From: Aestuariispira insulae
GTDB lineage: Bacteria > Pseudomonadota > Alphaproteobacteria > UBA8366 > Aestuariispiraceae
Direction of reading: 5' to 3'
Length of the DNA stretch: 64,000 bases
Assembly: GCF_003385955.1 (NCBI RefSeq)
Contig: NZ_QRDW01000007.1
Span: 124,001 to 188,000, forward strand
In this document: positions 48,145-56,007 of the stretch, one piece after another
Layout: every line of letters begins with the position of its first letter
How positions within the stretch are numbered: the first letter of the stretch is position 1
Made by a program: the position numbers and the translations under genes
Notes under the pieces: generated by a model
What the model was told of the DNA's origin: nothing
What the model saw: only the letters and a program-made list of their open reading frames with translations
The model's database searches: none

Positions 48145-48684
48145 CTACAAACCTCGGTGACTAATAGGTGCTTCAAGCCCTTTTAATGACATGGTAAAAG
48201 ATCTGGAGCTGAGCACGAAAAAAGAAATCCACCCTCCAAGCGTCATAAAAAACAATAAGAGATTAACCCTTACATCACTTAGAAAAAGATGATGCTCAAT
48301 TGAAGCTGGATCATCTGAACCACATAAATAGCTCATACTCAGATCAAAGCAGTAGCTGGAGAGACGCCAAGACAGGAAAAAGAGCAACGGCCAAATCAGC
48401 TTTCTCCATTCTGGTGCGCATCGCCCGATATAGGTTCCTCCCCAAAAGAACAAATACATCACCAGATAAAGAATGGCTGCAATCAGACTGTATTTGGATG
48501 ATTCTGCGATCAAGCGGCTTTGTTCTCCACCCGTTATTATCTTGGTACAGCCATCCAGGTTGACCGCACCTACAACCGCTATTCCTGCGGACAAGAATAA
48601 GAAGAGAGGAAAATAGACCACACCTGGCCAGATTCTTGGGAGATGATTTTCAGCAGCCACTCTAACAGACCATTTTTCTTGCAA
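48145..48684 (-). CDS. Membrane protein of unknown function, low GC
   Basis: A 179-residue protein with four hydrophobic segments: VVYFPLFLFLSAGIAVVGAV, YSLIAAILYLVMYLFFWG, KLIWPLLFFLSWRLSSYC and VNLLLFFMTLGGWISFFVLSS. The TTG start at 48684 has GAGAGG eight bases upstream. The coding stretch is visibly AT-richer and uses A/T third positions more than its neighbours, which suggests a recent arrival. No family recognised; the gene is plausible but not certain. Confidence 0.5.
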   Translation of the reverse strand: MQEKWSVRVAAENHLPRIWPGVVYFPLFLFLSAGIAVVGAVNLDGCTKIITGGEQSRLIAESSKYSLIAAILYLVMYLFFWGGTYIGRCAPEWRKLIWPLLFFLSWRLSSYCFDLSMSYLCGSDDPASIEHHLFLSDVRVNLLLFFMTLGGWISFFVLSSRSFTMSLKGLEAPISHRGL

Positions 48685-48767
48685 CTAAAAGCCTCTCTAT
48701 ATCCCAATTATGGCTTTCGTTAGACAGCTGAAGACATATTGAAACCTTCTTCAGAAATTGTGAACTA

Positions 48768-48793
48768 TGCCAGGACTGAGATCAGTCCTGGCA
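48768..48793. terminator. Perfect palindromic hairpin between two minus-strand genes
   Basis: TGCCAGGACTGA and TCAGTCCTGGCA are exact complements separated by only two bases. It lies 17 bases beyond the stop of the enoyl-CoA hydratase gene and could form its 3' end, though no T-run follows on either strand; a palindromic protein site is the alternative. Confidence 0.5.
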
Positions 48794-48809
48794 GGATAAA
48801 AGTTCCAGG

Positions 48810-49637
48810 TCAGCGCAACCTTTCCGCCCAGTTTTTCCAATCCGCCAGTTCACCGGCTCGCGTCTCGCCGCCCTGCGCCAGGAAAAGCTCAACGCGACGG
48901 TCAAAATCCTGCCCCTTCACCAAATCCCGGAACAGCCGGTTATTGGCAATGAAATCCGCCTGCCGGTCGTCTTCCATGAGATTGACCGCCGCCTTGTTCC
49001 GGGCAATGGCCTCCGGTGCGTAACTGGCAATCCGGGTGGCCAGCTCTTCAACAAACCCATCCAGTTCATCTGCCGGCAAGGCACGGTTGATATAGCCATA
49101 TTCCGCCGCCAGGGCCGCCTCAAAATCACCACCGCCAAGGCAGATTTCCATGGCCCGCGCCCGGCCCAGCTTGCGCGCCAGATAGGCCGCCGCCCCACCG
49201 CCCGGCAGGATGCCGATGATGATCTCCATCTGTGAGAGCATCCCTTTGCCCTCGGCGGCAAAACACATATCCATCGCCATGGCAAATTCGGCCCCGCCGC
49301 CTCTGGCCCGGCCTTCAATCTTGGCAATCGACGCCTTAGGCATGCGGCGGAATTTTTCCAGCAGGCCTGAATAAAGCGGCATTTCCTCACTGTCATAGGC
49401 CCCTTGATCGCGGAAGTCCTGCAACAGCGGGAAATGCGCGTGAGAGAGGAAATAATCCGGGTTGGCGCTTTGGAAAACCATGACCCTGACCTCGTCATCC
49501 GCTTCCAAAAGATCCGCCAGCCGGACCATTTCCCCGACCAGGGACATGTCGAGCAAATTAAGCTCGCCATTGTCAAAAGTGATCCAGGCCACGCCATCGG
49601 ACTTGCGGACCGCCAAAGTTTCAAAATCGCTATACAT
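48810..49637 (-). CDS. Enoyl-CoA hydratase/isomerase family protein
   Basis: A 275-residue crotonase-fold protein. The N-terminal VAWITFDNGELNLLDMSLVGEM, the middle RARGGGAEFAMAMDMCFAAEGKGMLSQMEIIIGILPGGGAAAYLARKLG with the oxyanion-hole GGG, and the C-terminal ARNKAAVNLM are typical. The first oxyanion segment (FLSHAHF) and the glutamates of classical hydratases are not clearly conserved, so the exact reaction is unknown. AGGAAA precedes the ATG. It is divergent from a LysR gene 115 bases away, its probable regulator. Confidence 0.82.
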   Translation of the reverse strand: MYSDFETLAVRKSDGVAWITFDNGELNLLDMSLVGEMVRLADLLEADDEVRVMVFQSANPDYFLSHAHFPLLQDFRDQGAYDSEEMPLYSGLLEKFRRMPKASIAKIEGRARGGGAEFAMAMDMCFAAEGKGMLSQMEIIIGILPGGGAAAYLARKLGRARAMEICLGGGDFEAALAAEYGYINRALPADELDGFVEELATRIASYAPEAIARNKAAVNLMEDDRQADFIANNRLFRDLVKGQDFDRRVELFLAQGGETRAGELADWKNWAERLR

Positions 49638-49752
49638 TTTATTTTCCTGTCTTTCCGGTTTCGGTTCCCCATCTGGGACAGGTCATAAATGCCCTTGCAT
49701 ATATTTAACTAAAAGTGATGATAGTTGAGATCGAACTTAACCAAATGGAACA

Positions 49753-50640
49753 ATGTCGCGCTTTTCCCAATATCAGACCTTCATCGCCATCTTGGATTCC
49801 GGCTCGCTGAGCGGGGCGGCACGGGCATTGAATATTTCCCCTTCCGCGGTCAGCAAACAAATCGGCCTGCTGGAACAGCAGCTGGGGAGCCAGCTGCTGC
49901 TGCGCGACAACCGCCGGGTCAGCGCTACAGTGGAGGGGGCCGCCTTTTACAAAGCCGCCAAGGATATCCTGGCGCGGGTGGCGGAAGCGGAAGACGGTAT
50001 TCACCGCAACCGGTCCGAGATATCAGGCCTGATCCGGATCAGCTGTTCAAAATCCCTGGCTCGCTCGCCCCTGTTCGATCATCTGGCAGCTTTTCGTGCC
50101 GAACATCCCCTGATCCGATACGATATCCGGATGACAGACCGGATTGAGAACCTGGACGGGCTGGATTTCGCCTTCCGCCTTGGCGCGCTGGGCGACAGCA
50201 GCCGTCATTTCGCCAAGCGCCTCGTGCAATCCCGGCTGGTCTGCTGCGCCAGCCCCGCCTATATCGCGCGCCATGGAAAACCGGAAACGCTCAGCCAATT
50301 GAACGATCATCCCCTGATGATCCTGATGCCGGACAATCTCTCCGACCAGCTGCGCCGTTTCCTGCGCGATGAAAAGATCATCCTCGACCGCCAGCGCCAT
50401 CACGGATGCGACGATGTGGAAACGGTTTATCAATCGGTGCGCGCAGGCCTTGCGCCCGGTTTGATGCTATCGCTAACGATTGAACAGGAAATGCGGCAGG
50501 GTCTGTTCATTGATCTGTTGCCCGATGAAAATCTGCCGGTCAAGGATCTTAGTCTGGTCAGCAAGGATCTCTCGCTCGCGCCCCGGAAACACCGCCTGTT
50601 CCGGGAATTCATGACCGCATCCTTCCAGGCTGCCCCTTAG
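49753..50640 (+). CDS. LysR-family transcriptional regulator
   Basis: A 295-residue LysR-type regulator. Residues about 1-60 are the winged helix (FSQYQTFIAILDSGSLSGAARALNISPSAVSKQIGLLEQQLGSQLLLRDNRR), and the rest is the periplasmic-binding-like effector domain (LIRISCSKSLARSPLFDHLAAFRAEHP...). It lies divergently from the enoyl-CoA hydratase gene and probably controls it. It overlaps the converging hydrolase gene by four bases at the stop. The inducer is unknown. Confidence 0.88.
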   Translation: MSRFSQYQTFIAILDSGSLSGAARALNISPSAVSKQIGLLEQQLGSQLLLRDNRRVSATVEGAAFYKAAKDILARVAEAEDGIHRNRSEISGLIRISCSKSLARSPLFDHLAAFRAEHPLIRYDIRMTDRIENLDGLDFAFRLGALGDSSRHFAKRLVQSRLVCCASPAYIARHGKPETLSQLNDHPLMILMPDNLSDQLRRFLRDEKIILDRQRHHGCDDVETVYQSVRAGLAPGLMLSLTIEQEMRQGLFIDLLPDENLPVKDLSLVSKDLSLAPRKHRLFREFMTASFQAAP

Positions 50641-51626
50641 CAAAAGCGTTCGAAAAAGCGGGTCGCCTGCAGATCATGCCAGGGTTGCTCACTGCCCTGA
50701 CCATGGAAACCCACATGGCCGCCCTCACGCGGCAACAGGGTGGTGATTTTCGGATTATACGGAAGCGCCTGATAGCTTTCGAACGGGATCCAGGGGTCGT
50801 CCTGGGCATGGATCATCAGGGTCGGTGTTTGAATGGACCCCAGATAACCGCGCGCGCTGTTTTCCTGATAATAATGATCGGCATCGCGAAAGCCGTGATA
50901 GCCCGCCACCACCAGATTATCAAAATCATAGATCCGTTGGATCTGTCCCAGATCTCCGCCCGGCACCGGTTCCAGCATCCGGGGAAGCGGTTTCAACCCC
51001 ATTAGCATGTCATGCAGCAGGACCTTGTGATAGAGGAAATTCCGGATCTTTTCGATCCGCCGCTGGGCCAGTTTGAGTGAAATCGGGGCCGAGACGGAAA
51101 CCGCGGCATCCAGACCGGATTCGGGCCCCGTCTCACCCAGATATTTCAACAGCATATTCCCGCCCAGCGACACCGCCATGGCCACCATGCCGTGGCGGCT
51201 TTCCGGGCGATTGCGGAAATGGCGCACCACCACAGAGAGATCCGCGCTCAGGCCCGCATGATACATGCTCTGTGCCACAGAGGCCCCGGGGCCGGCACCG
51301 CGCAAATTCAAACGCGCCACCGGATAACCCTGTGCCAGGAAATGTCGCGCGGTAATGACGATATTATCGCTGCCCTCACAGCCAGTGAGGCCATGGATCA
51401 ATAGAATCAGCGGACGGTCCTGAGCATCACGGGCCGGTCTATTCACGGCGACACGGAGGTGGTCACCCGGACTGTGCGGCAGAGCCAGCTTCACAATTTC
51501 CGCCTGGCCGGTCAGCCGATCCCGCAGTGGATTGATCAACCGCCGGGTCATTCGGTTGCGGAGCGTCTGCAGATCCCCACCGAACCAGGGGCCTCGCGCC
51601 CGGAAATCCTGAAATGTCAGTTCCAT
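50637..51626 (-). CDS. YheT-like alpha/beta hydrolase
   Basis: A 329-residue alpha/beta hydrolase. The pattern PLILLIHGLTGCEGSDNIVITARHFLAQGYPVARLNLRGAGPGASVAQSMYHAGLSADL, MVAMAVSLGGNMLLKYLGETG as the nucleophile elbow (SLGG) and MIHAQDDPWIPFESYQALP with the acid, then GGHVGFHG for the histidine, match the YheT family. Members act as esterases of unknown physiological substrate. The ATG at 51626 is preferred; an in-frame TTG lies 18 bases upstream. Confidence 0.85.
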   Translation of the reverse strand: MELTFQDFRARGPWFGGDLQTLRNRMTRRLINPLRDRLTGQAEIVKLALPHSPGDHLRVAVNRPARDAQDRPLILLIHGLTGCEGSDNIVITARHFLAQGYPVARLNLRGAGPGASVAQSMYHAGLSADLSVVVRHFRNRPESRHGMVAMAVSLGGNMLLKYLGETGPESGLDAAVSVSAPISLKLAQRRIEKIRNFLYHKVLLHDMLMGLKPLPRMLEPVPGGDLGQIQRIYDFDNLVVAGYHGFRDADHYYQENSARGYLGSIQTPTLMIHAQDDPWIPFESYQALPYNPKITTLLPREGGHVGFHGQGSEQPWHDLQATRFFERFC

Positions 51627-51830
51627 CTCATCAATTGCTCTCAATTAGCCAGCCGCATCAGACCGGTAAAACCCGACCGGGCCGCCACCATGTTTCTTGT
51701 TACGGTTTTGCGAAGCCAAGCAGTTCATCTTGCCTGATATCTGTGACTATCTTATGAATTTCAATAACAAACAAAAAAATTGGCAGGCCCATGAACAGGG
51801 GCGCTTATCCGCAGAGGGAGAGGGTATTCA

Positions 51831-53180
51831 ATGGTATCCGGTGACAATGAATTGTTAAACCGCCTTCAATCCCAGGGGATTGATGATGAAATTCTGGCAT
51901 CCGCCAAATCTTTCCAACCACTGCTGGAAAAGAATATTGATGCCATCCTGGAACGGCTGACCGCCTATATGATGACGGTGGACGGATTGCGTGACGTGGT
52001 GCGCGACAGCGTCCAGGATAAAAGCTATCACCGCATCACCAAGGATCATTGGCTGTCGCTGTTTTCCGGCACTATCAACCAGAGTTATTTCGACGCCACC
52101 CAAGAACGGGGCCGGGCGCAATCACAAATGGGCATGCGGCCACGCTGGCTGATGCGCAATTACAGCTTCCTGCAATCGGAACTGAATTCGGTTGCGGTTG
52201 CCGCCTTCAAATACCGGCCCAAGCGCCTGGCCGGCATCTTGGATGCGATCAACCGCATGGTCTTTCTGGATCTGAATGTCCGCCTGGCCGTCTATTTCTC
52301 GCTGGCGGAAGAATCCGCTGTCATGCGCCGCCACGAAGACCAGAAACAAATGCGTGATTCCTTCGAGCGTAGCCTGCGCGGCCAAATCAACCAGATTGCC
52401 GATCATGTGGCCGATATTGATCCTGTTTCTCATTCCATGGCGGAGATTGCCGAAAATGCCGGCAGCCGGGGTGAGCAGGCGGTCAGCGCCTCAGAAGAAA
52501 TCTCGCAGAATATCAATTCCATCGCCTCATCGGTTAGCCAGCTTTCCGCGTCGATCGGCGAGATCGGACAAAATGTCTCTCAATCCTCCAAAATCGCGGA
52601 ACGTGCCGTTAAGGAGACACATGATACCGATGTGCATGTGAAGGGGCTGGCGGAGGCCGCCGACCGGATCGGCGAAGTGGTCAATCTGATCTCCGATATC
52701 GCCGAACAGACCAATCTTCTGGCGCTCAATGCCACCATTGAAGCTGCCCGCGCCGGAGAGGCCGGGAAAGGGTTTGCCGTGGTTGCCAATGAGGTCAAGA
52801 GTCTGGCCAATCAAACCGCCAGCGCAACCGAGGATATCACCCAACAGGTGAATGCAATCCAGAACGCCACTTCCAAGGCCGTGGCGGCGATCCAGAGCAT
52901 CGGTGAAACCGTGCAGGAAATCAGCGCCAATTCATCGGTCATCGCCAGTGCGGTCCATCAACAGGATGCCGCCACCAGCCAAATCCATCACAATATCGAA
53001 AGCGCCGTCAGCCGCACCGAACAAGTGGCCGGCAATATCACGGAAATGAGCCGGATTGCCGGACGCACCAAAGAGGCCAGCGGCTTGTTGCAGGAAAAAG
53101 CCTCCGGGCTGTCCAGCGCCACCAACGGGTTGCGCCGGGCCGCGGACCAGTTCCTGACCGAACTGGACCCTGCCGACTGA
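51831..53180 (+). CDS. Globin-coupled methyl-accepting chemotaxis protein lacking the proximal histidine
   Basis: A 449-residue soluble chemoreceptor with no transmembrane helix. Residues about 1-155 are a protoglobin sensor: ITKDHWLSLFSGTINQSYFD and RWLMRNYSFL align with globin-coupled sensors, but the expected H-V-R-I-G-x-x-P-R-W block reads Q97-S-Q-M-G-M-R-P-R-W106. Glutamine replaces the haem-ligating histidine. Residues about 200-449 are the MCP signalling domain with IAEQTNLLALNATIEAARAGEAGKGFAVVANEVKSLA. It may sense something other than O2, or lack haem. It overlaps the MEKHLA gene by one base. Confidence 0.83.
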   Translation: MVSGDNELLNRLQSQGIDDEILASAKSFQPLLEKNIDAILERLTAYMMTVDGLRDVVRDSVQDKSYHRITKDHWLSLFSGTINQSYFDATQERGRAQSQMGMRPRWLMRNYSFLQSELNSVAVAAFKYRPKRLAGILDAINRMVFLDLNVRLAVYFSLAEESAVMRRHEDQKQMRDSFERSLRGQINQIADHVADIDPVSHSMAEIAENAGSRGEQAVSASEEISQNINSIASSVSQLSASIGEIGQNVSQSSKIAERAVKETHDTDVHVKGLAEAADRIGEVVNLISDIAEQTNLLALNATIEAARAGEAGKGFAVVANEVKSLANQTASATEDITQQVNAIQNATSKAVAAIQSIGETVQEISANSSVIASAVHQQDAATSQIHHNIESAVSRTEQVAGNITEMSRIAGRTKEASGLLQEKASGLSSATNGLRRAADQFLTELDPAD

Positions 53181-53644
53181 TGCCGGTCATGGATATCCCG
53201 GCGCCAATTGATTGGCTGGAAGCACATTCAAGATGCCTTGCCGACAGTTATCGCCATTGGACCGGCAAGGGTCTTATTGATCCGGGGGACATCCCGCTAG
53301 CAACCGCATTATGGCAGGCACCATACATTCTGGTCTCCCATAATGGAGCCAGTGATCCAATCCTGAATTACGGTAACCGCGCGGCCCTGGATCTTTGGCA
53401 AATGGATTGGCTGGATTTCACAAAAACCCCGTCTCGCTATACGGCTGAACCGGACAAGCGCGCCGCGCGGCATGAAATGCTGGCACGGGCCGGGGAAAGC
53501 GGCCTGATCACCGATTATTCCGGGATCCGGATCTCCTCCAGGGGGCAGCGTTTCATGATCCGCCAAGCCACCATCTGGACCCTGCTGGCCCAGGGCGCGC
53601 CCTGCGGCCAGGCCGCGATGTTCCATGATTGGGATTATCTTTAA
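53180..53644 (+). CDS. MEKHLA domain protein
   Basis: A 154-residue protein. PAPIDWLEAHSRCLADSYRHWTGKGL, ALWQAPYILVSHNGASDPILNYGNRAALDLWQMDWLDFTKTPSRYTAEPDKR and HEMLARAGESGLITDYSGIRISSRGQRF match the PAS-like MEKHLA domain. The family is found in plants and bacteria; function unknown. It follows the chemoreceptor in a TGATG overlap, so the two are translationally coupled, and the domain may have a sensory role beside it. Confidence 0.82.
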   Translation: MPVMDIPAPIDWLEAHSRCLADSYRHWTGKGLIDPGDIPLATALWQAPYILVSHNGASDPILNYGNRAALDLWQMDWLDFTKTPSRYTAEPDKRAARHEMLARAGESGLITDYSGIRISSRGQRFMIRQATIWTLLAQGAPCGQAAMFHDWDYL

Positions 53645-53653
53645 AACCGTTTC

Positions 53654-54409
53654 TCACGCCGCCGCGCGAGAGGATAGTTCCTGATTGATTCTGGCGATCT
53701 GCTCCTCGACCGATACCGGCATATAGGATGTGATCTCCAACGACCGGTCTTCATAGACATCCCGGTCCGGATGCTTTTCCGCCCATTCAGCCACCACGCG
53801 GTCGCGCTCCTCCAGCAGGGCCACAATCTGGGGCCTGAACAGGATGATCATGGCGCTGATCCAGCGGTTGGTCGGCCAAGACGGCCAGGCATGGTCAATC
53901 TCGAAATGATCCAACATCGATACGACATCCGATGCCTTGAACCAATTTTCGCCCGTGACCCAGCGGTTGGTGGAAAAGAGAATGAAGGGATAGCCCGCCG
54001 GCACCATGGATATGGCAATCAGATGGGAGAGAATATCATCACCCTCGGGTACTTTCGCACTGCCCTGGTCGGCCAATGGCTGGATCTCCGCCGGGATCCC
54101 CTTGCGGCGCATGAAGGTGTGGAAATGGCCATGTTCGTTATCCACCCCGCGATGGGCATGATAGTAATATTGAGCATGGGTATCACGGTCATATACATCC
54201 CCCTTGGGATAATGATCCCACTCGAAGAAGGTATCCGCGGTTTTCAACAACTCCCCCACCACATTGGCATTCACCTTGGTCAGCACATGGTAGCATTTTA
54301 GGATCTCCGCTCCCGCCGCCTGCATTTTGCGCAGTCGGTCCGGGGCCAGATCGCGCCAATGCCGGTCATCCATAGCCAAAGGTTTATCCGCACCAAACTC
54401 ACCGTTCAT
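53654..54409 (-). CDS. Conserved hypothetical protein (DUF6969-like)
   Basis: A 251-residue cytoplasmic protein. The block WDHYPKGDVYDRDTHAQYYYHAHRGVDNEHGHFHTFMRRKG is rich in His, Asp and Glu and looks like a metal site. It fits the DUF6969 family as I remember it; this naming is tentative. A second region, PFILFSTNRWVTGENWFKASDVV, is conserved-looking. It converges on the MEKHLA gene and lies 71 bases from the SUMF1-like gene on the same strand. No signal peptide. Function unknown. Confidence 0.62.
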   Translation of the reverse strand: MNGEFGADKPLAMDDRHWRDLAPDRLRKMQAAGAEILKCYHVLTKVNANVVGELLKTADTFFEWDHYPKGDVYDRDTHAQYYYHAHRGVDNEHGHFHTFMRRKGIPAEIQPLADQGSAKVPEGDDILSHLIAISMVPAGYPFILFSTNRWVTGENWFKASDVVSMLDHFEIDHAWPSWPTNRWISAMIILFRPQIVALLEERDRVVAEWAEKHPDRDVYEDRSLEITSYMPVSVEEQIARINQELSSRAAA

Positions 54410-54480
54410 CCCAGAACCTCTTTTCCTTACTTCTGTTAACTATCATCCTTGAAACCTCCTGGCGCATCAAGAGAACTGTC

Positions 54481-55353
54481 TCACTCCAGATCCCGAACCA
54501 GGCGAAAGCCCACCAGGATATGTTTCAAATCCTCCGGTCGGCTATGTCGCGCCGCCGCGCGGCAGATCCCGCATCCTTTGTCATCCCATGAACCGCCCTT
54601 CACGATTCGCCGCCCCGGCCCGGCAGCCGTCGCGGTCCATTCAAAAACCTGACCCGCCATATCCATCACCCCGAAGGGGCTCTGGCCCTCGACGAAATGA
54701 CCGACGGGCAGGGTGTCAAACGGCCCCCGATCATGGCTGTTGAGCCGGACCGCATCAAATTCGTTTCCCCACGGGAACCAGCGACCGTCATCGCCGCGGG
54801 CGGCACGTTCCCATTCCGCTTCAACGGGCAGCCGCCAAGGCTGGCCGGTTTTTTCCGACAACCATTGGGCATAGGCCTCCGCATCTGCAACTGAGACCAG
54901 CACCACCGGGTGATCTGCCCGGCCCTGCGGATATTGCTGCCCCTGCCAGGCATGCCTTCTGGTACGGGAAAAGGGGTGGATCAAACCATATCCCTGCCAG
55001 GTATCCGACGTGACATCGGGAGATGGATGGCCGGTATCCATGACAAAGGCCTGATACTCCCGGTTGGTCACCAGATGGCGCAAGATCACATAGCCGCCGG
55101 TTTCTTCCGGCCCATAGGGAAACTCATTTTCATACCATTGCTGCGCACGGGTCCGGCTGTGGCCATAGGCGACCTCATCCATGTGATAAGCCGCCTCGCG
55201 TTGGGCCCGGCCGGATCCACGCATAAAACTGCCCGCCGGAATGACCTTGGCCTCCGGCTCAGCAGCCATGGCCTGCCCACCGGCAGCCATTTCCGCGGTG
55301 ATGAGCAGGGCAAGCATCACTCTTGATATGAAGGAAATTCTACCGATCCGCAT
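54481..55353 (-). CDS. Exported SUMF1/FGE-like (EgtB/PvdO superfamily) protein
   Basis: A 290-residue protein with a signal peptide (MRIGRISFISRVMLALLITAEMAAGGQAMA) and one FGE-sulfatase domain. Seen are GYVILRHLVTNREYQAFV near the start, HPVVLVSVADAEAYAQWLSEKTGQPWRLPVEAEWERAARG, FDTLPVGHFVEGQSPFGVMDMAGQVFEWTA, KGGSWDDKGCGICRAAARHS and GFRLV. The copper-binding pair of cysteines of true formylglycine-generating enzymes has altered spacing here (C-G-I-C), so canonical activity is uncertain. It is divergent from two CNPC-repeat genes whose repeats carry C-x-P, the start of the FGE target motif C-x-P-x-R. Confidence 0.8.
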   Translation of the reverse strand: MRIGRISFISRVMLALLITAEMAAGGQAMAAEPEAKVIPAGSFMRGSGRAQREAAYHMDEVAYGHSRTRAQQWYENEFPYGPEETGGYVILRHLVTNREYQAFVMDTGHPSPDVTSDTWQGYGLIHPFSRTRRHAWQGQQYPQGRADHPVVLVSVADAEAYAQWLSEKTGQPWRLPVEAEWERAARGDDGRWFPWGNEFDAVRLNSHDRGPFDTLPVGHFVEGQSPFGVMDMAGQVFEWTATAAGPGRRIVKGGSWDDKGCGICRAAARHSRPEDLKHILVGFRLVRDLE

Positions 55354-55565
55354 TCACCTTAATCCAGATAACTGCACCTGGCCGCAATCTAGAACAACCG
55401 GCCAACGAGCGCCCGTCACGGATACTCACATTCATTTGAGGGGACTTTATTCGCCTTTGCCAGAGCCCTGCGCCAGTCTTAGGCCGTGGGTTAAGGGCAA
55501 CCGAACTCAAGAACCAAAAGCGGCGATCGCCGCAGCGAGAACATACGAACCAAGGAGTGACTGAA

Positions 55566-55913
55566 GTGAAGTCGAACAAATCAAAAATGCTGACCGGCAC
55601 CATGATGGGGTTGATTGTAGGCGCAAGTGTCGCGACCCCGGCCCTCTCTGCCACCTATAACACCGACAGCGCAGCAAACCCGGCCGCCATTTCCAAAGCC
55701 AGCGCGCCGCTTCAAGTCGCGTCCGGCTGTAACCCGTGCAATCCCTGCGCAGCGGCAAATCCGTGTAACCCGTGCAACCCTTGCGCGGCGGCAAATCCCT
55801 GCAATCCATGCAACCCGTGCGCCGCAGCAAACCCGTGCAATCCATGTAACCCTTGTAATCCCTGCGCGGCGGCAAACCCGTGCAATCCATGCAATCCCTG
55901 CGCGGCAAACTAA
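55566..55913 (+). CDS. Exported small CNPC-repeat protein
   Basis: A 115-residue protein from the GTG at 55566, nine bases after AAGGAG. A signal peptide ([24 protein letters not shown]) is followed by a tail from about residue 54 made almost only of CNPC, CNPCAAA and NPCNPC units. About 22 cysteines are spaced every third residue or so. The repeats could bind metal or be a substrate for oxidation; no family name is known to me. The signal peptide resembles that of the next gene, so the two are related copies. A hairpin follows. Confidence 0.72.
   Translation: MKSNKSKMLTGTMMGLIVGASVATPALSATYNTDSAANPAAISKASAPLQVASGCNPCNPCAAANPCNPCNPCAAANPCNPCNPCAAANPCNPCNPCNPCAAANPCNPCNPCAAN
55725..55910 (+). 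repeat. CNPC/CNPCAAA coding repeats in the small exported protein
   Basis: Imperfect 9-bp and 18-27-bp units encoding CNP and CNPCAAANP vary at the third base, with Cys and Pro constant. Confidence 0.85.
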
Positions 55914-55926
55914 AAATTGGAACTAC

Positions 55927-55959
55927 AGTGATGCCACCGTCCCTGACCGTGGCATCACT
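55927..55959 (+). terminator. Hairpin between the two CNPC genes
   Basis: AGTGATGCCAC and GTGGCATCACT are perfect eleven-base complements around an eleven-base loop. No T-run follows; it may weaken read-through into the P460 gene. Confidence 0.5.
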
Positions 55960-56007
55960 CATTTCAACCACCAGGAAAAACAGGACTAAAAAGGGGAGAA
56001 ATGCCTC

